Positions 8,193 through 17,559 of a stretch of 64,000 nt of DNA are shown piece after piece. Positions within the stretch are counted from its first letter, which is position 1, and each line of letters begins with the position of its first letter. Below the pieces are notes generated by a model, which worked only from the letters and a program-made list of their open reading frames with translations, was not told the DNA's origin and ran no database searches. Origin of the DNA: Ascidiaceihabitans donghaensis (GTDB lineage: Bacteria > Pseudomonadota > Alphaproteobacteria > Rhodobacterales > Rhodobacteraceae); contig NZ_OMOR01000001.1 in assembly GCF_900302465.1 (NCBI RefSeq), forward strand, positions 930,001-994,000, in the 5' to 3' direction. A program made the position numbers and the translations under genes.

Positions 8193-10790
8193 ATGGCTTC
8201 TTTTTCGAAACATGACATTGCCCGCAGCATGAAGTCACTGGTGTGGCCTTTGCGCCTGACGTGGTTTGGCATGGTTTCGGAAAACCTGATGCGCGCCTTG
8301 TGGCCACTTATGACGGTGGTGATGGCCGTGCTCGCCTTCTTGATGATGGGCCTGCACGATATTGTGCCGCTTGAAGCGATATGGATCTGCGCGGTTGTTG
8401 CGGGCGCCTTTGGGGCAGTTGCGCTGTTTTATGCGTTTCGTAAATTTCGGCTGCCCAGTCGTGAACAGGCTCTTGCACGACTTGATGCAAGCCTGCCCGG
8501 GCGGCCCATTCAGGCGTTGCGTGACAGTCAGGCAATCGGTGCAGGCGATGCGGCATCCACAGCCGTTTGGCGTGCGCATCAGGCGCGGATGGCGGCGCGG
8601 GCCGAAGCGGCAACACCTGTGGCGGGCGATTTGCGTATAGCGGACCGTGACCCTTATGCGTTGCGCTATGCGGCTTTGTTGGCATTGGTGGTGGCTGTCT
8701 TTTTCGGATCATTGACCCGTGTTGGGTCGGTGACAGATCTTGGGGCAGGTGGCACAGCGCTTGCCAACGGCCCTGTTTGGGAAGGCTGGCTGGATGCGCC
8801 GCGCTATACCGGAAAGCCCACAATCTATTTGAACGACATTCCTGAAGGTCCGTTGTCGGTGCCTTCTGGCAGTTTGATCACGTTGCGGATGTACGGCGAA
8901 GTGGGCGCATTGACCCTGTCGGAAACAGTATCGGGCCGCACCGAAGTCCCCCCTGCGTCCAACAGCGAACAAGACTTCACAATCTTGCAAGACGGCACGA
9001 TCGCCATCAACGGCCCAGGTGGCCGGGTGTGGGACATTGCTGTGGTTGAAGACGCAGCCCCGCGGGTCGCAGTGCTCGCCGATCCTGAGGCGTCCGCCCT
9101 TGGTCAAATGACATTGCCGTTCGCTGCCAGTGATGACTACGGCGTTGAAGCAGGCGAAGCACGCATCGCGTTAGACCTGACGGCAGTGACCCGCACACAT
9201 GGACTTGCGGTCGCACCCGAAATGCGTGGCGAAATCGTTGTGCCTTTGCCGATGCCGATCTCGGGGGACCGCACCGAATTCGAAGAAAATCTGGTCGAGG
9301 ATTTTTCAGAGCATCCCTGGTCCAATCTACCTGTCACAATCACGCTTACGGCGCTTGACGCATCTGAACAGGTCACACAAACCGATCCTCGGGCGATCGT
9401 TCTGCCCGGACGCAGGTTCTTTGACCCTGCGGCGGCGGCGATCATCGAACAACGGCGCGACCTTTTGTGGTCGCGCAGCAATGCCGGACGCGTGGCGCAG
9501 ATTTTGCGGGCTGTGGTGCACCGCCCCTCAGATATTATGCGGTCCGAAGTCACGGCATTGCGTCTGCGCCAAGTGATCCGCAGCTTGGAAACCCAAGCCA
9601 GACTAGAACTGGATACGCAGCAGCAAGAGGCCATCGCAGCCGACCTTTGGGCATTGGCGCTTGAGCTGGAGGAAGGCGATTTGCAAGACGCATTGGAACG
9701 CATGCGCCGTGCGCAGGAACGCCTAAGTCAGGCAATGCGCGACGGCGCATCTGATGCGGAAATCCAAGAGTTGATGCAAGAACTGAGCCGTGCCACCGAA
9801 GACTACATGAACCAGCTGCGCCGAGAGGCCCAACAACGTGGTTCTGATGAGGAAAATGGCGCAGAGCAGCGTCAGAACTCTGATGATGCGATGACGCTGA
9901 CGCAAGATGACATCCAGCGCATGATGGACCGTATTCAGGAGTTGATGGAACAGGGCCGTATGGCCGAAGCCGAAGAAGCGTTGCGTGAATTCCAGGAAAT
10001 GATGGAAAACATGCAAATGTCGCAACAACAGGGGGGCGAAGGCTCTGCTGGCGAACAAGCTATGGAAGACCTGTCAGAATCGCTGCGCAACCAGCAAGGG
10101 CTGAGCGATCAGGCGTTTCGTGATCTGCAAGAACAGTTCAACCCAAACGCTCAAACCGGCGAAAGTCAGGGCAACGAGGGGCGAAATGGCGGTCAGGGGC
10201 AGGGCCAAAGCCATGAGGGGCAAGGCGGCGAAGGCGAAGAACAAGGCCAGCAACAAAGCGAAGGCGGCACACAGTCGGGACAATCTGGTGCAGGCGAACA
10301 GTCGTTGGCAGATCGCCAGCAAGCGTTGCGGGATGAATTGAACCGTCAGCAAGGCAGTTTGCCGGGTGCGGGAACGCCTGAAGGTCAAGCTGCACGCGAC
10401 GCATTGGACCGTGCCGGCCGTGCGATGGACGACGCGGCGGAAAGCTTGCGCAACGATGATCTTGCCGGTGCCATCGATGATCAGGCGCAAGCTATGCAGG
10501 CCTTGCGCGACGGGCTACAAGCGTTGGGCGAACAGCTGGCGCAAGAAAACGAACAGCAACAGCAGGGCCAAGGCAACGCAGAAGCCAACCGCCAAGCCCA
10601 AAACACTGACCCATTGGGCCGCAACCAAGGCAATGGCGAAGGTGGCAGCAGCGACGGTGAATTGCTGCAAGGCGAAGATGTGTATCGCCGTGCACAGGAT
10701 CTGCTAGACGAAATCCGTCGCCGTTCGGGTGAAAACGAACGCAGCGAGGTGGAATTGGATTACCTCAAACGCCTGTTGGATCGCTTCTGA
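8193..10790 (+). CDS. TIGR02302 / DUF4175 membrane protein
   Basis: The 865-residue protein matches the alphaproteobacterial TIGR02302 family of unknown function. It begins with two close membrane helices (residues about 33-52 and 60-79) and a third near 152-170 (YAALLALVVAVFFGSL). A large periplasmic-type domain follows, then coiled-coil segments (LIQELMEQ-like, about residues 480-620). The C-terminal region, about 620-830, is very rich in Gln, Gly, Glu and Asn. The ribosome site is GGAGAG. Its position behind lysA is conserved in the group. A role in the cell envelope is only inferred from the topology. Confidence 0.9.
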   Translation: MASFSKHDIARSMKSLVWPLRLTWFGMVSENLMRALWPLMTVVMAVLAFLMMGLHDIVPLEAIWICAVVAGAFGAVALFYAFRKFRLPSREQALARLDASLPGRPIQALRDSQAIGAGDAASTAVWRAHQARMAARAEAATPVAGDLRIADRDPYALRYAALLALVVAVFFGSLTRVGSVTDLGAGGTALANGPVWEGWLDAPRYTGKPTIYLNDIPEGPLSVPSGSLITLRMYGEVGALTLSETVSGRTEVPPASNSEQDFTILQDGTIAINGPGGRVWDIAVVEDAAPRVAVLADPEASALGQMTLPFAASDDYGVEAGEARIALDLTAVTRTHGLAVAPEMRGEIVVPLPMPISGDRTEFEENLVEDFSEHPWSNLPVTITLTALDASEQVTQTDPRAIVLPGRRFFDPAAAAIIEQRRDLLWSRSNAGRVAQILRAVVHRPSDIMRSEVTALRLRQVIRSLETQARLELDTQQQEAIAADLWALALELEEGDLQDALERMRRAQERLSQAMRDGASDAEIQELMQELSRATEDYMNQLRREAQQRGSDEENGAEQRQNSDDAMTLTQDDIQRMMDRIQELMEQGRMAEAEEALREFQEMMENMQMSQQQGGEGSAGEQAMEDLSESLRNQQGLSDQAFRDLQEQFNPNAQTGESQGNEGRNGGQGQGQSHEGQGGEGEEQGQQQSEGGTQSGQSGAGEQSLADRQQALRDELNRQQGSLPGAGTPEGQAARDALDRAGRAMDDAAESLRNDDLAGAIDDQAQAMQALRDGLQALGEQLAQENEQQQQGQGNAEANRQAQNTDPLGRNQGNGEGGSSDGELLQGEDVYRRAQDLLDEIRRRSGENERSEVELDYLKRLLDRF

Positions 10791-10826
10791 ACGCACCAAG
10801 GCCATCTGTGACAAAAACAGGTGCGC

Positions 10827-11642
10827 CTATTGCGATTGGGATGCCGCCGTTGCGTCCAGCCATTTCAGCATGTCTTGCACTTTGACGTCCAGCCAGACGC
10901 GTGCTTGATCGATCACGCCAATGTACCCAGCCAGAAGATCATCCAACGCAGGCACTGTTTTGGCCAAGGCAGGTGCGAAAATGTACAATGCCGCCAGCGC
11001 AACCGCGATCATAACAACAAAGAAAAAGCCGCGCTTGAACCCGCCACGCTTGCGACGGTTGGGTTCGGATGCCGCTGCTGCGGCGTCACCGGAAATTTGG
11101 CGATCACCAGTAGAACGCAAGGTAGAATTTATTTCTTCGATGTCGGGCAACAGATCACGGCGTGACCCGACAGCGGCGGCTGCCACATCGGGCTGCGGGT
11201 CTTCACCACGCATACGCGCCATCCTGTCCCGGGCTTCGCGGGCACGCTTTGCAGCTTCGTCTTCGGTGTCAGGCAGGCCCAGTTCCGGCTGACTTTCCAA
11301 AGGGTCCGCATCCTGAACCCGTGCGGCCGTTTCTAGTTCTGCTTCTTGGCGCAAAATATCCGACACCTGCGGGTCCAATTCCTGCCGCGTCGGGGCAGGG
11401 CCGGACGGCGGCGCAGACGGTGAAATATCTACGTGTTCTTCATCCGAGGCAGGCGGTATCGTGGCCTCTTTTACGTGGGCTTCGGTCTCGGATTCCGGCT
11501 CCGGTTCGGCAGGCATGTGATCGGGATGGTGCTGAAACCAGGTTTGGCCGCAGTTGGAACATTGAACGTCACGACCCTCGGTGGGAACGACGTCCAAAGG
11601 GACTTCATATTGCGCATCGCAATTCGGACAAATCAGTCGCAT
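10827..11642 (-). CDS. MJ0042-type zinc-ribbon membrane protein
   Basis: The 271-residue protein starts with a zinc ribbon, ICPNCDAQYEVP and VQCSNCGQTWFQ, with two CxxC pairs (Cys5, Cys8, Cys28, Cys31). A long acidic, Pro/Glu-rich linker follows, and then one membrane helix near residues 203-222 (FFFVVMIAVALAALYIFAPAL). This N-ribbon plus single-helix layout is common next to ftsE in alphaproteobacteria; the function is unknown. It converges on the TIGR02302 gene (36-base gap) and diverges from ftsE. Confidence 0.85.
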   Translation of the reverse strand: MRLICPNCDAQYEVPLDVVPTEGRDVQCSNCGQTWFQHHPDHMPAEPEPESETEAHVKEATIPPASDEEHVDISPSAPPSGPAPTRQELDPQVSDILRQEAELETAARVQDADPLESQPELGLPDTEDEAAKRAREARDRMARMRGEDPQPDVAAAAVGSRRDLLPDIEEINSTLRSTGDRQISGDAAAAASEPNRRKRGGFKRGFFFVVMIAVALAALYIFAPALAKTVPALDDLLAGYIGVIDQARVWLDVKVQDMLKWLDATAASQSQ

Positions 11643-11805
11643 TTTGGTGCCTGCCGCATAAAGTGCCTCATGAGTTTCTTGGATCGCACCTTATGTCGGC
11701 GGAATTGCACAGAAAAGTGCTAAGTTTGACGTGATGGGTCCCAGAGGCGGATTGCATGCCAAGTGCTGCTAAGGCACAACAGGTGCGAAGAAGTGGGGAC
11801 GGCGT

Positions 11806-12483
11806 GTGATCGATCTTGAAAATGTGGCCTATAGCTACGGCGGCGGAGAGCTTTTGTCGGACATTTCCGTCAAACTGGCGCCGGGATCTTTCCACTTTCT
11901 GACAGGACCGTCCGGGGCCGGCAAAACGACGTTTTTGAAGCTGTGTTATGGTGCGCTGTTGCCAACAGCGGGACATGTGCGGGTGTTTGATGCAGATGTG
12001 CGTGGCCTTGATCGGGATGATGTTGCCAACGTACGCCGCAAGATCGGTGTTGTGCATCAGGATGTGCAGTTCTTGGATCATTTGCCGGTGGCCGACAACA
12101 TTGCGCTGCCTCTGACCGTTTCGGGGAAGGCTGCCGATGCTCATTCCGCGGATCTGAGTGAACTGATGCAATGGGTTGGTCTGACAAACAGGGCCGCGGC
12201 ATTGCCGCCCGAATTGTCGGGCGGGGAACGCCAACGTGCGGCGGTGGCGCGGGCCGTCATTATGTCCCCTGACGTGGTTTTGGCAGATGAGCCGACCGGC
12301 AACATCGATTGGGAAATGTCGCAGCGTATTCTCAAATTGTTGCTTGAGTTGAACAAAATGGGGAAAACCGTTTTGATCGCAACGCATGATCTGTCTTTGA
12401 TCCGCGCTGCCAAGGCCGAAGTGCAAGCACGGGTTTTGCGCATTTCCAACCGTCGTATCCAATTGGCAGGGGCGGATTTGTGA
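11806..12483 (+). CDS. ftsE: Cell division ATP-binding protein FtsE
   Basis: The 225-residue ABC ATPase has Walker A GPSGAGKT (34-41), the signature LSGGERQ (137-143) and Walker B VVLADEPT (157-164). FtsEX is a divisome complex that senses ATP and controls peptidoglycan hydrolases at the septum. It starts with GTG at 11806, preceded by GGGGA. The stop codon overlaps the GTG start of ftsX (GTGA), so the two are coupled. Confidence 0.95.
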   Translation: MIDLENVAYSYGGGELLSDISVKLAPGSFHFLTGPSGAGKTTFLKLCYGALLPTAGHVRVFDADVRGLDRDDVANVRRKIGVVHQDVQFLDHLPVADNIALPLTVSGKAADAHSADLSELMQWVGLTNRAAALPPELSGGERQRAAVARAVIMSPDVVLADEPTGNIDWEMSQRILKLLLELNKMGKTVLIATHDLSLIRAAKAEVQARVLRISNRRIQLAGADL

Positions 12484-13385
12484 AGGTTGATTTCAAACTT
12501 GTCGGCGCATTGATCGCAGGAGACACGCAAGCCGACCGTATTGTGCCGCCCACAGGCTTCACAGCGCAGCTGACGCTTTTTGCAGCAGGGGCGATGGCGT
12601 TTTTGGCCGTTTTCGCACTGGCTTTGTCTTTGGCGGCCGGGCGTTTGGCCGAACGCTGGGGGGACGAACTGGCGCGGACATCGACAATACGCATCGTCGC
12701 ACCTGTGGGCCAAGTGGATGCACAAACGGACGCGGCCTTAGCGGTTCTAAGCACAACGGCAGGGGTCGCGTCTGCGCGTGCCTTGACGGATGAGGAACAA
12801 GAGGCGCTGCTTGCGCCTTGGTTTGGGGCGGATTTGCAATTGGACAGCCTGCCGGTGCCGCGTTTGATTGAGGTGATTGAAGCGGCAAGCGGCTTTGATG
12901 CAAATGGATTGCGCTTGCGATTAAGTGCTGAGGTGCCGGGCGCGTTTCTGGATGACCATACCCGCTGGCGCGCACCTTTGGTAGAAGCCGCATCGCGATT
13001 GCGGTTGTTGGGATGGGTGGCTTTGGTTTTGATTGCTACAGCCGTCGCAGCGATGGTGACCCTTGCTGCGAATGCGGCCCTTGCCGCCAATGCGCAAGTG
13101 ATCGCGGTGTTGCGCCTTGTGGGCGCGACAGACCGATACATTTCGCAAGCCTTCGTGCGTCGGTTCACATTACGGGCTTTGGTTGGTAGCGTGATTGGCA
13201 TGGTTTTGGGCATGATTGCAGTTGTTCTATTGCCGTCGTCAGGGGATGCGTCAGGCTTTTTGACCGGCCTCGGATTTCAGGGCATGTCATGGTTGGTGCC
13301 ACTCTTTGTGCCTGTTCTTACTGCCGGGGTCGCGTTGATGGCGACGGCCTTTGCGTCCCGTCGCGCGTTGGAGGCGCTAAGTTAA
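12480..13385 (+). CDS. ftsX: Cell division protein FtsX
   Basis: The 301-residue permease-like protein has the FtsX layout: a first helix (about 33-53), a periplasmic domain, and three C-terminal helices (about 176-198, 225-250, 268-290) ending in FASRRALEALS. The segment IAVLRLVGATDRYI is the coupling region typical of the MacB/FtsX family. It uses a GTG start overlapping ftsE. It works with FtsE to activate septal cell-wall hydrolysis. The stop overlaps the next start codon (TAATG). Confidence 0.93.
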   Translation: MKVDFKLVGALIAGDTQADRIVPPTGFTAQLTLFAAGAMAFLAVFALALSLAAGRLAERWGDELARTSTIRIVAPVGQVDAQTDAALAVLSTTAGVASARALTDEEQEALLAPWFGADLQLDSLPVPRLIEVIEAASGFDANGLRLRLSAEVPGAFLDDHTRWRAPLVEAASRLRLLGWVALVLIATAVAAMVTLAANAALAANAQVIAVLRLVGATDRYISQAFVRRFTLRALVGSVIGMVLGMIAVVLLPSSGDASGFLTGLGFQGMSWLVPLFVPVLTAGVALMATAFASRRALEALS

Positions 13386-14119
13386 TGGTTCAATGGCTGC
13401 GGTCTTTGGTGTTTGTGGTGCAAGGCGCCGTCGCAATGCTGGTGCTGGGAATAGTATTCGCGCCTTGGGCAATATTCAGCCCCGTGGGTGCACGAACGGC
13501 CTGTAAAACCTATTGCCGTTGGATTTTCTGGACAGCACGTTGGATGATCGGACTGACGACCGAAGTGCGGGGCCCCGTGCCCACAGACGAGGTCGTTATC
13601 GCTGCTAAACATCAGTCTTTCCTGGACATCATGATGATTTTTTATGCGGTGCCGGTGCCAAAATTTATCATGAAGCGCGAACTGTTATGGACGCCGATCA
13701 TCGGGATTTACGCCAAGCGTCTGGGGTGTGTGCCAGTGGCACGTGGCAAACGCGGGGCCGCCATTGCCAAAATGGTAGCTGACGTGAAAGCCGGACGCGC
13801 TATGCCCGGCCAGTTGATTATCTACAGTCAGGGCACACGCGTGAAACCAGGTGTAAAAGTGCCCTATAAAGTAGGATCTGCGGTTTTGTACCAACAGCTG
13901 GAACAACCCTGCGTGCCTGCTGCCACCAATGCTGGCTTGTTCTGGCCGAAGGGTGGGATTTTGCGCAAACCTGGCCATGCTGTTGTGGAGTTTCTTCCCA
14001 CCATCGCACCCGGCGTGTCGCGGGATGCTTTCATGGCCGAACTCGAGGAGGTTGTGGAAACCAATTCTGATCGCTTGATGCAAGACGCGGGGTTTAAACC
14101 GAATGCAATTCGTCAATGA
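13385..14119 (+). CDS. plsC: 1-acyl-sn-glycerol-3-phosphate acyltransferase
   Basis: The 244-residue enzyme acylates lysophosphatidate to phosphatidate at the inner membrane. An N-terminal helix (about 6-31) is followed by the HX4D motif in KHQSFLD (His76, Asp81). The second PlsC block reads IYSQGTR (146-152) where the consensus is FPEGTR, so the usual Glu is Gln. The ATG at 13385 shares a base with the ftsX stop. The placement behind ftsEX suggests coupling of membrane lipid synthesis with division. The next gene overlaps its 3' end by 17 bases. Confidence 0.9.
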   Translation: MVQWLRSLVFVVQGAVAMLVLGIVFAPWAIFSPVGARTACKTYCRWIFWTARWMIGLTTEVRGPVPTDEVVIAAKHQSFLDIMMIFYAVPVPKFIMKRELLWTPIIGIYAKRLGCVPVARGKRGAAIAKMVADVKAGRAMPGQLIIYSQGTRVKPGVKVPYKVGSAVLYQQLEQPCVPAATNAGLFWPKGGILRKPGHAVVEFLPTIAPGVSRDAFMAELEEVVETNSDRLMQDAGFKPNAIRQ

Positions 14120-14705
14120 CATTGAAAGCCTAGAAGCGCTTTACGGCTCTGTGGGCGTTGCCGCCACCCGCAAGGTTGCGCGGCGCATGACCCCTTTGTA
14201 TCGCAAGTGGATCATGGCATCGCGCTTATGTGTGCTAAGCACCGTTGGGCCAGATGGTACCGATGGCAGCCCGCGCGGTGATGACGGCCCTGTCGTTGCC
14301 GAATTGGATCCGGGCACGCTGGCCATGCCGGATTGGAGAGGCAATAACCGGTTGGATTCGCTGCGTAATATTGTGTTGGATGGCCATGTATCTTTGATGT
14401 TCGTGGTGCCGGGGTCGAACAATGTGGTGCGCGTCAACGGGCATGCTAAACTGACAACAGATGCAGTGTTGAAAGCCCGTTTTGAGAAGAAGGGCAGACA
14501 ACCTGCCACCGTCATCGTGATCGAAATCTCGGAAATTTACACCCAATGTGCCCGCGCATTGATGCGTGCCGAAACATGGATGCGCGACGATAGCGCAGAT
14601 TTGCCAAGCGTCGGAGACATTCTTGCGGAAATGACCGATGGGGAAGAAGGCGGTGCGCCTTACGATCAAGCATGGGGTTCACGTGCCGCGCAAACCATGT
14701 GGTAA
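14103..14705 (+). CDS. Pyridoxamine 5'-phosphate oxidase-family flavoprotein
   Basis: The 200-residue protein resembles the FMN-dependent PPOX-type group (MSMEG_1061-like), with a split-barrel fold. Visible blocks are ASRLCVLSTVGPDGTDGSPRGD, LAMPDWRGNNRLDSLRNI and LMFVVPGSNNVVRVNGHAKL, typical of FMN-binding PPOX proteins. The substrate is unknown; a true PdxH role is unlikely because its substrate-binding C-terminus is absent. The ATG at 14103 lies inside the plsC end, which indicates translational coupling to the ftsEX unit. Confidence 0.85.
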   Translation: MQFVNDIESLEALYGSVGVAATRKVARRMTPLYRKWIMASRLCVLSTVGPDGTDGSPRGDDGPVVAELDPGTLAMPDWRGNNRLDSLRNIVLDGHVSLMFVVPGSNNVVRVNGHAKLTTDAVLKARFEKKGRQPATVIVIEISEIYTQCARALMRAETWMRDDSADLPSVGDILAEMTDGEEGGAPYDQAWGSRAAQTMW

Positions 14706-14768
14706 GCAGGGCGCTTTCACGCACCCTGCTTGGATGTTTTGACCGCATGTGGTGGGCCAAGGCCCACC
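14704..14768. terminator. Two hairpins between convergent genes
   Basis: The first is AAGCAGGG at 14704-14711 paired with CCCTGCTT at 14724-14731. The second is GGTGGG at 14751-14756 paired with CCCACC at 14763-14768. They fill the gap between the PPOX gene and the convergent lpd gene. Neither has a long T-run, so termination strength is uncertain. Confidence 0.5.
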
Positions 14769-14776
14769 TTACCGCT

Positions 14777-16165
14777 TTATGCGTGGATTGCACCACTGCC
14801 GCAGGCCAAAGCGGCTTCTCGTACCGCTTCGGAGTATGTCGGATGCGCGTGACACGTCATTGCTAGGTCTTCGGCAGACGCGCCAAATTCCATTGCCACG
14901 CAAATCTCGTGGATCAGATCCCCAGCAGCAGGGCCAACGATATGTGCGCCCAAAATGCGATCGCTGTCCTTGTCAGCCAGAATTTTGACAAAGCCGTCAC
15001 CTGCGAAATTCGCTTTGGCCCGACCATTGCCCATGAAGCTGAACTTGCCCACTTTATAGGCGCGCCCCGCGTCTTTTAGCGTTTCTTCTGTTTCGCCGAC
15101 ATTGGCCACCTCTGGATGGGTGTAAATGACACCCGGAATGACAGAATAGTTTACGTGGCCATGTTTGCCGGCAATCTGTTCGGCTGCTGCCATACCTTCG
15201 TCTTCGGCTTTGTGCGCCAACATTGGGCCGTCAATGACGTCACCGATGGCGTAGATGCCTTTGATGTTTGTTTGCCAGTCTGCGCCCACTTTAATCTGGC
15301 CACGTTTGCTGATCTCAAGCCCTAAAGCATCAAGTCCCAGACCATCGGTGAAGGGTTTGCGTCCTGTGGCAACCAAAACTGCATCGGCTTCCAGCACATG
15401 TTCGCTGTCATCTTTTCGCAGTTTGTAATGTACCTTCGCTTTGCCTTTGGCTGTTTCCGTTTTCTGCACGGCCGCACCCATCACAAATGTCAGCCCCTGT
15501 TTTGTCAGCAGCTTTTGGAAGGTGCGCTGGACTTCAGCGTCCATTCCCGGGGTCACGGCATCCATGAATTCAACCACGGTGACTTCGGAGCCAAGGCGGG
15601 AATACACGCTGCCCAGTTCAAGGCCGATAACACCGGCCCCGATCACTACGAGTTTCTTGGGTATTTTGTTAAGTTCCAGTGCCCCTGTCGACGTGACCAC
15701 GATCTTTTCATCGACTTCAACACCCGGCAGTGAAGCAGGTTCCGAGCCGGACGCGATGATGATGTTTTTGGCTTCGTGCACCTCATCGCCGACTTTCACT
15801 TTTCCGGCTTCCGGGATCGAAGCCCAGCCTTTCAACCAGTCTACCTTGTTCTTTTTAAACAAAAATTCTATGCCTTTTGTGTTTTGGCCGATGGTATCTG
15901 CCTTGTACGTCAACATCTGTTTCCAATCGACCGAAGGGCTTTTCCCTTTCAGACCCATGGCCGCAAAATTGTGTTCTGCTTCGTGTAGCATGTGGCTGGC
16001 GTGCAGCAGGGCTTTGGATGGGATACACCCTACATTCAAGCAGGTGCCACCCAAAGTGTCGCGCCCTTCGACACATGCTGTTTTCAGTCCAAGCTGCGCA
16101 CAGCGAATTGCGCTGACATAGCCGCCGGGGCCTGAGCCGATGATGATAACGTCGTAGTTGGCCAT
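14777..16165 (-). CDS. lpdA: Dihydrolipoyl dehydrogenase (E3)
   Basis: The 462-residue flavoprotein reoxidises dihydrolipoamide for the 2-oxoglutarate dehydrogenase complex encoded just upstream in the same direction. The FAD-binding GSGPGGY is at 10-16, the redox disulfide CLNVGC at Cys42 and Cys47, the NAD-binding [12 protein letters not shown] in the middle, and the C-terminal HPTYSE with His441-Glu446. Length is normal. It is the last gene of the suc block. A GC-rich repeat-like hairpin separates it from the MAPEG gene. Confidence 0.97.
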   Translation of the reverse strand: MANYDVIIIGSGPGGYVSAIRCAQLGLKTACVEGRDTLGGTCLNVGCIPSKALLHASHMLHEAEHNFAAMGLKGKSPSVDWKQMLTYKADTIGQNTKGIEFLFKKNKVDWLKGWASIPEAGKVKVGDEVHEAKNIIIASGSEPASLPGVEVDEKIVVTSTGALELNKIPKKLVVIGAGVIGLELGSVYSRLGSEVTVVEFMDAVTPGMDAEVQRTFQKLLTKQGLTFVMGAAVQKTETAKGKAKVHYKLRKDDSEHVLEADAVLVATGRKPFTDGLGLDALGLEISKRGQIKVGADWQTNIKGIYAIGDVIDGPMLAHKAEDEGMAAAEQIAGKHGHVNYSVIPGVIYTHPEVANVGETEETLKDAGRAYKVGKFSFMGNGRAKANFAGDGFVKILADKDSDRILGAHIVGPAAGDLIHEICVAMEFGASAEDLAMTCHAHPTYSEAVREAALACGSGAIHA

Positions 16166-16196
16166 GAGATGTGGTCCTTTGCGTCTGAAGGGGTTT

Positions 16197-16250
16197 TGGG
16201 CGCTGCCCCCGGCGCTTTCGCGCCTCCCCCGGGATGTTTTAGAAAAAAGA
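16197..16250 (+). repeat. GC-rich intergenic repeat upstream of lpdA
   Basis: The block reads GGGCGCTGCCCCCGGCGC, then TTTCGCGCC, then TCCCCCGGGATGTTTTAGA and AAAAAGAG. It contains the small hairpin GGCGC-TTTC-GCGCC. It resembles the block at 32057-32108 (GGGGCACTGCCCCAGACCCC then GAGATATTTTTGGCGAAAAG). I read both as members of one intergenic repeat family seen in Rhodobacterales; this is by eye, not by alignment. Confidence 0.45.
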
Positions 16251-16252
16251 GT

Positions 16253-16651
16253 TTAAAAGAGTGCTGCCGCCAGCATCACGAAAGTTGCGGAAAAGCCGAT
16301 CATCCAGATGTAGGAACGCCAAGGCGTCCATCCAAATGCATAGGCCGGCACATAGAGCACGCGTGCGGCAAGGTAGGTGTAGGCGCACACGGCGGTAAGT
16401 GTTGTGGATTGTGCACTGACAGAAACAACCACACAGGCGATCGAGAACAGAATTAAACCTTCGAAGTGATTGTTGAGTGCGCGGTACAGTCTGGCCGTTC
16501 GCGGGCTGACTTCGCCTTCAAAGTTCAGATTGTCGCGGTTTCCAAGTGTTTGCCGTGTGCCCAATTCAAGATTTGCAGGCACCGACATCAATACAAACTG
16601 TATCACTTGCAAAAGGCCCGCCAGCGTCAGAGCGGTAAGTTCATGTGTCAT
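16253..16651 (-). CDS. MAPEG-family membrane protein
   Basis: The 132-residue protein has four membrane helices and the MAPEG pattern: an N-terminal helix ALTLAGLLQVIQFVLMSV, then RLYRALNNHFEGLILFSIACVVVS, with the family's Asn-x-x-Glu, and RVLYVPAYAFGWTPWRSYIWMIG. MAPEG proteins are membrane enzymes in glutathione or eicosanoid metabolism, though bacterial ones are mostly uncharacterised. I chose the ATG at 16651, which overlaps the stop codon of the L,D-transpeptidase gene (ATGA). Confidence 0.85.
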   Translation of the reverse strand: MTHELTALTLAGLLQVIQFVLMSVPANLELGTRQTLGNRDNLNFEGEVSPRTARLYRALNNHFEGLILFSIACVVVSVSAQSTTLTAVCAYTYLAARVLYVPAYAFGWTPWRSYIWMIGFSATFVMLAAALF

Positions 16652-17184
16652 ATTGCATCCACTATCGTGATGGGCGTGCCATTGGGTACATGTGCCCATA
16701 TTTCACGCATTTGTTTATTTGTGACCGCTATGCAGCCGTCTGTCCAATCCCAAGCCAAGTGTAGCTTGTTCAACCATCCCCAGCCATTAGGAAGACCGTG
16801 GATCATTATGTTTCCGCCGGGGGCTGTATCGTTGGCCGCAGCCCGGGCTTTGTCGTCGCTGTTTGGGTAGGAAATGTGCAAACTGAGATGCGCGATGGAA
16901 TCTGCATTCCGCCAATCAATAATATACTTGCCCTCGGGGGTGCGTTCATCGCCTTCTTGGGTCTTGTGACCGCTTGGCGCGGCACCAAGAGAAACATCAT
17001 AACGTTTAAAGGTGCCTCCATTTCGTAGAAGATGCAGCTCGCGCGTTGATTTGATGACCAACACCTCATGCGCCTGGTGTTGTTTGGCGACGGCCGGTGG
17101 CGGTGTTTGTGGCTGTGACGTGCTGATGACAACAACAAAAAACAGGCTCACAACGATGGCGGCGAAAACAGCGATGCGTTTCAT
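16648..17184 (-). CDS. L,D-transpeptidase (YkuD) family protein
   Basis: The 178-residue protein has an N-terminal signal or anchor helix (6-21) and a YkuD domain. Diagnostic motifs are TPEGKY, IMIHGLPNG (His129) and WTDGCIAVTN with the catalytic Cys151. These enzymes make 3-3 crosslinks in peptidoglycan or attach proteins to it. The start MKRIAVFAAI at 17184 overlaps the stop of the upstream zinc-ribbon gene (ATGA), so three genes are coupled: ribbon, transpeptidase, MAPEG. Confidence 0.88.
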   Translation of the reverse strand: MKRIAVFAAIVVSLFFVVVISTSQPQTPPPAVAKQHQAHEVLVIKSTRELHLLRNGGTFKRYDVSLGAAPSGHKTQEGDERTPEGKYIIDWRNADSIAHLSLHISYPNSDDKARAAANDTAPGGNIMIHGLPNGWGWLNKLHLAWDWTDGCIAVTNKQMREIWAHVPNGTPITIVDAI

Positions 17185-17426
17185 GTGTGCTGCGCCTTTT
17201 TCCCAGCCACGTTCGACCATAAAACCGTGTCGTCATGTGGGCAGCGCAAAGTGCCGTCCTTGTTGCCGTCATCGCGTTTGCCTTCGACGCAATCCCCGAT
17301 TGAGCGGTACGTGCGATACGGCGTGTCCCCTTTTTGGGAGCCCGGCCCGACGCCGACAACTGTTGAAATCTGTTGTACAAAGCCGCAATTGGGGCAGCGC
17401 AGATTTGCAGGTTGCAGGTATGCCAT
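17181..17426 (-). CDS. Small zinc-ribbon-like protein, function unknown
   Basis: The 81-residue protein has two likely metal-binding blocks: LRCPNCGFVQ near the start and DGTLRCPHDDTVLW near the end, plus a lone Cys in SIGDCVEGKRDD. No membrane segment is seen. It is coupled by ATGA to the L,D-transpeptidase gene, which is the main support for it being real. The ribosome site is weak. Confidence 0.6.
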   Translation of the reverse strand: MAYLQPANLRCPNCGFVQQISTVVGVGPGSQKGDTPYRTYRSIGDCVEGKRDDGNKDGTLRCPHDDTVLWSNVAGKKAQHT

Positions 17427-17559
17427 TTCCCTATGCCCTGACGGTCGCGCAACAGGAAACGCGGGCGTGTTGGCGCTTCGACAAAAAAGACGGCGCTTCG
17501 GGTTGTTTCTTCAAGGCGCACATTACAGGCATGACGTCTGTTGTTCCGTGTTTGGCACG

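Noticed and set aside
7413-8213. A 266-codon minus-strand open frame opposite lysA
   Set aside because: Antisense to a gene with full catalytic motifs; no start signal.
12332-13213. A 293-codon minus-strand open frame opposite ftsE/ftsX
   Set aside because: Antisense to coupled ftsEX with clear motifs; rich in Ala/Lys/Arg as expected for a shadow frame.
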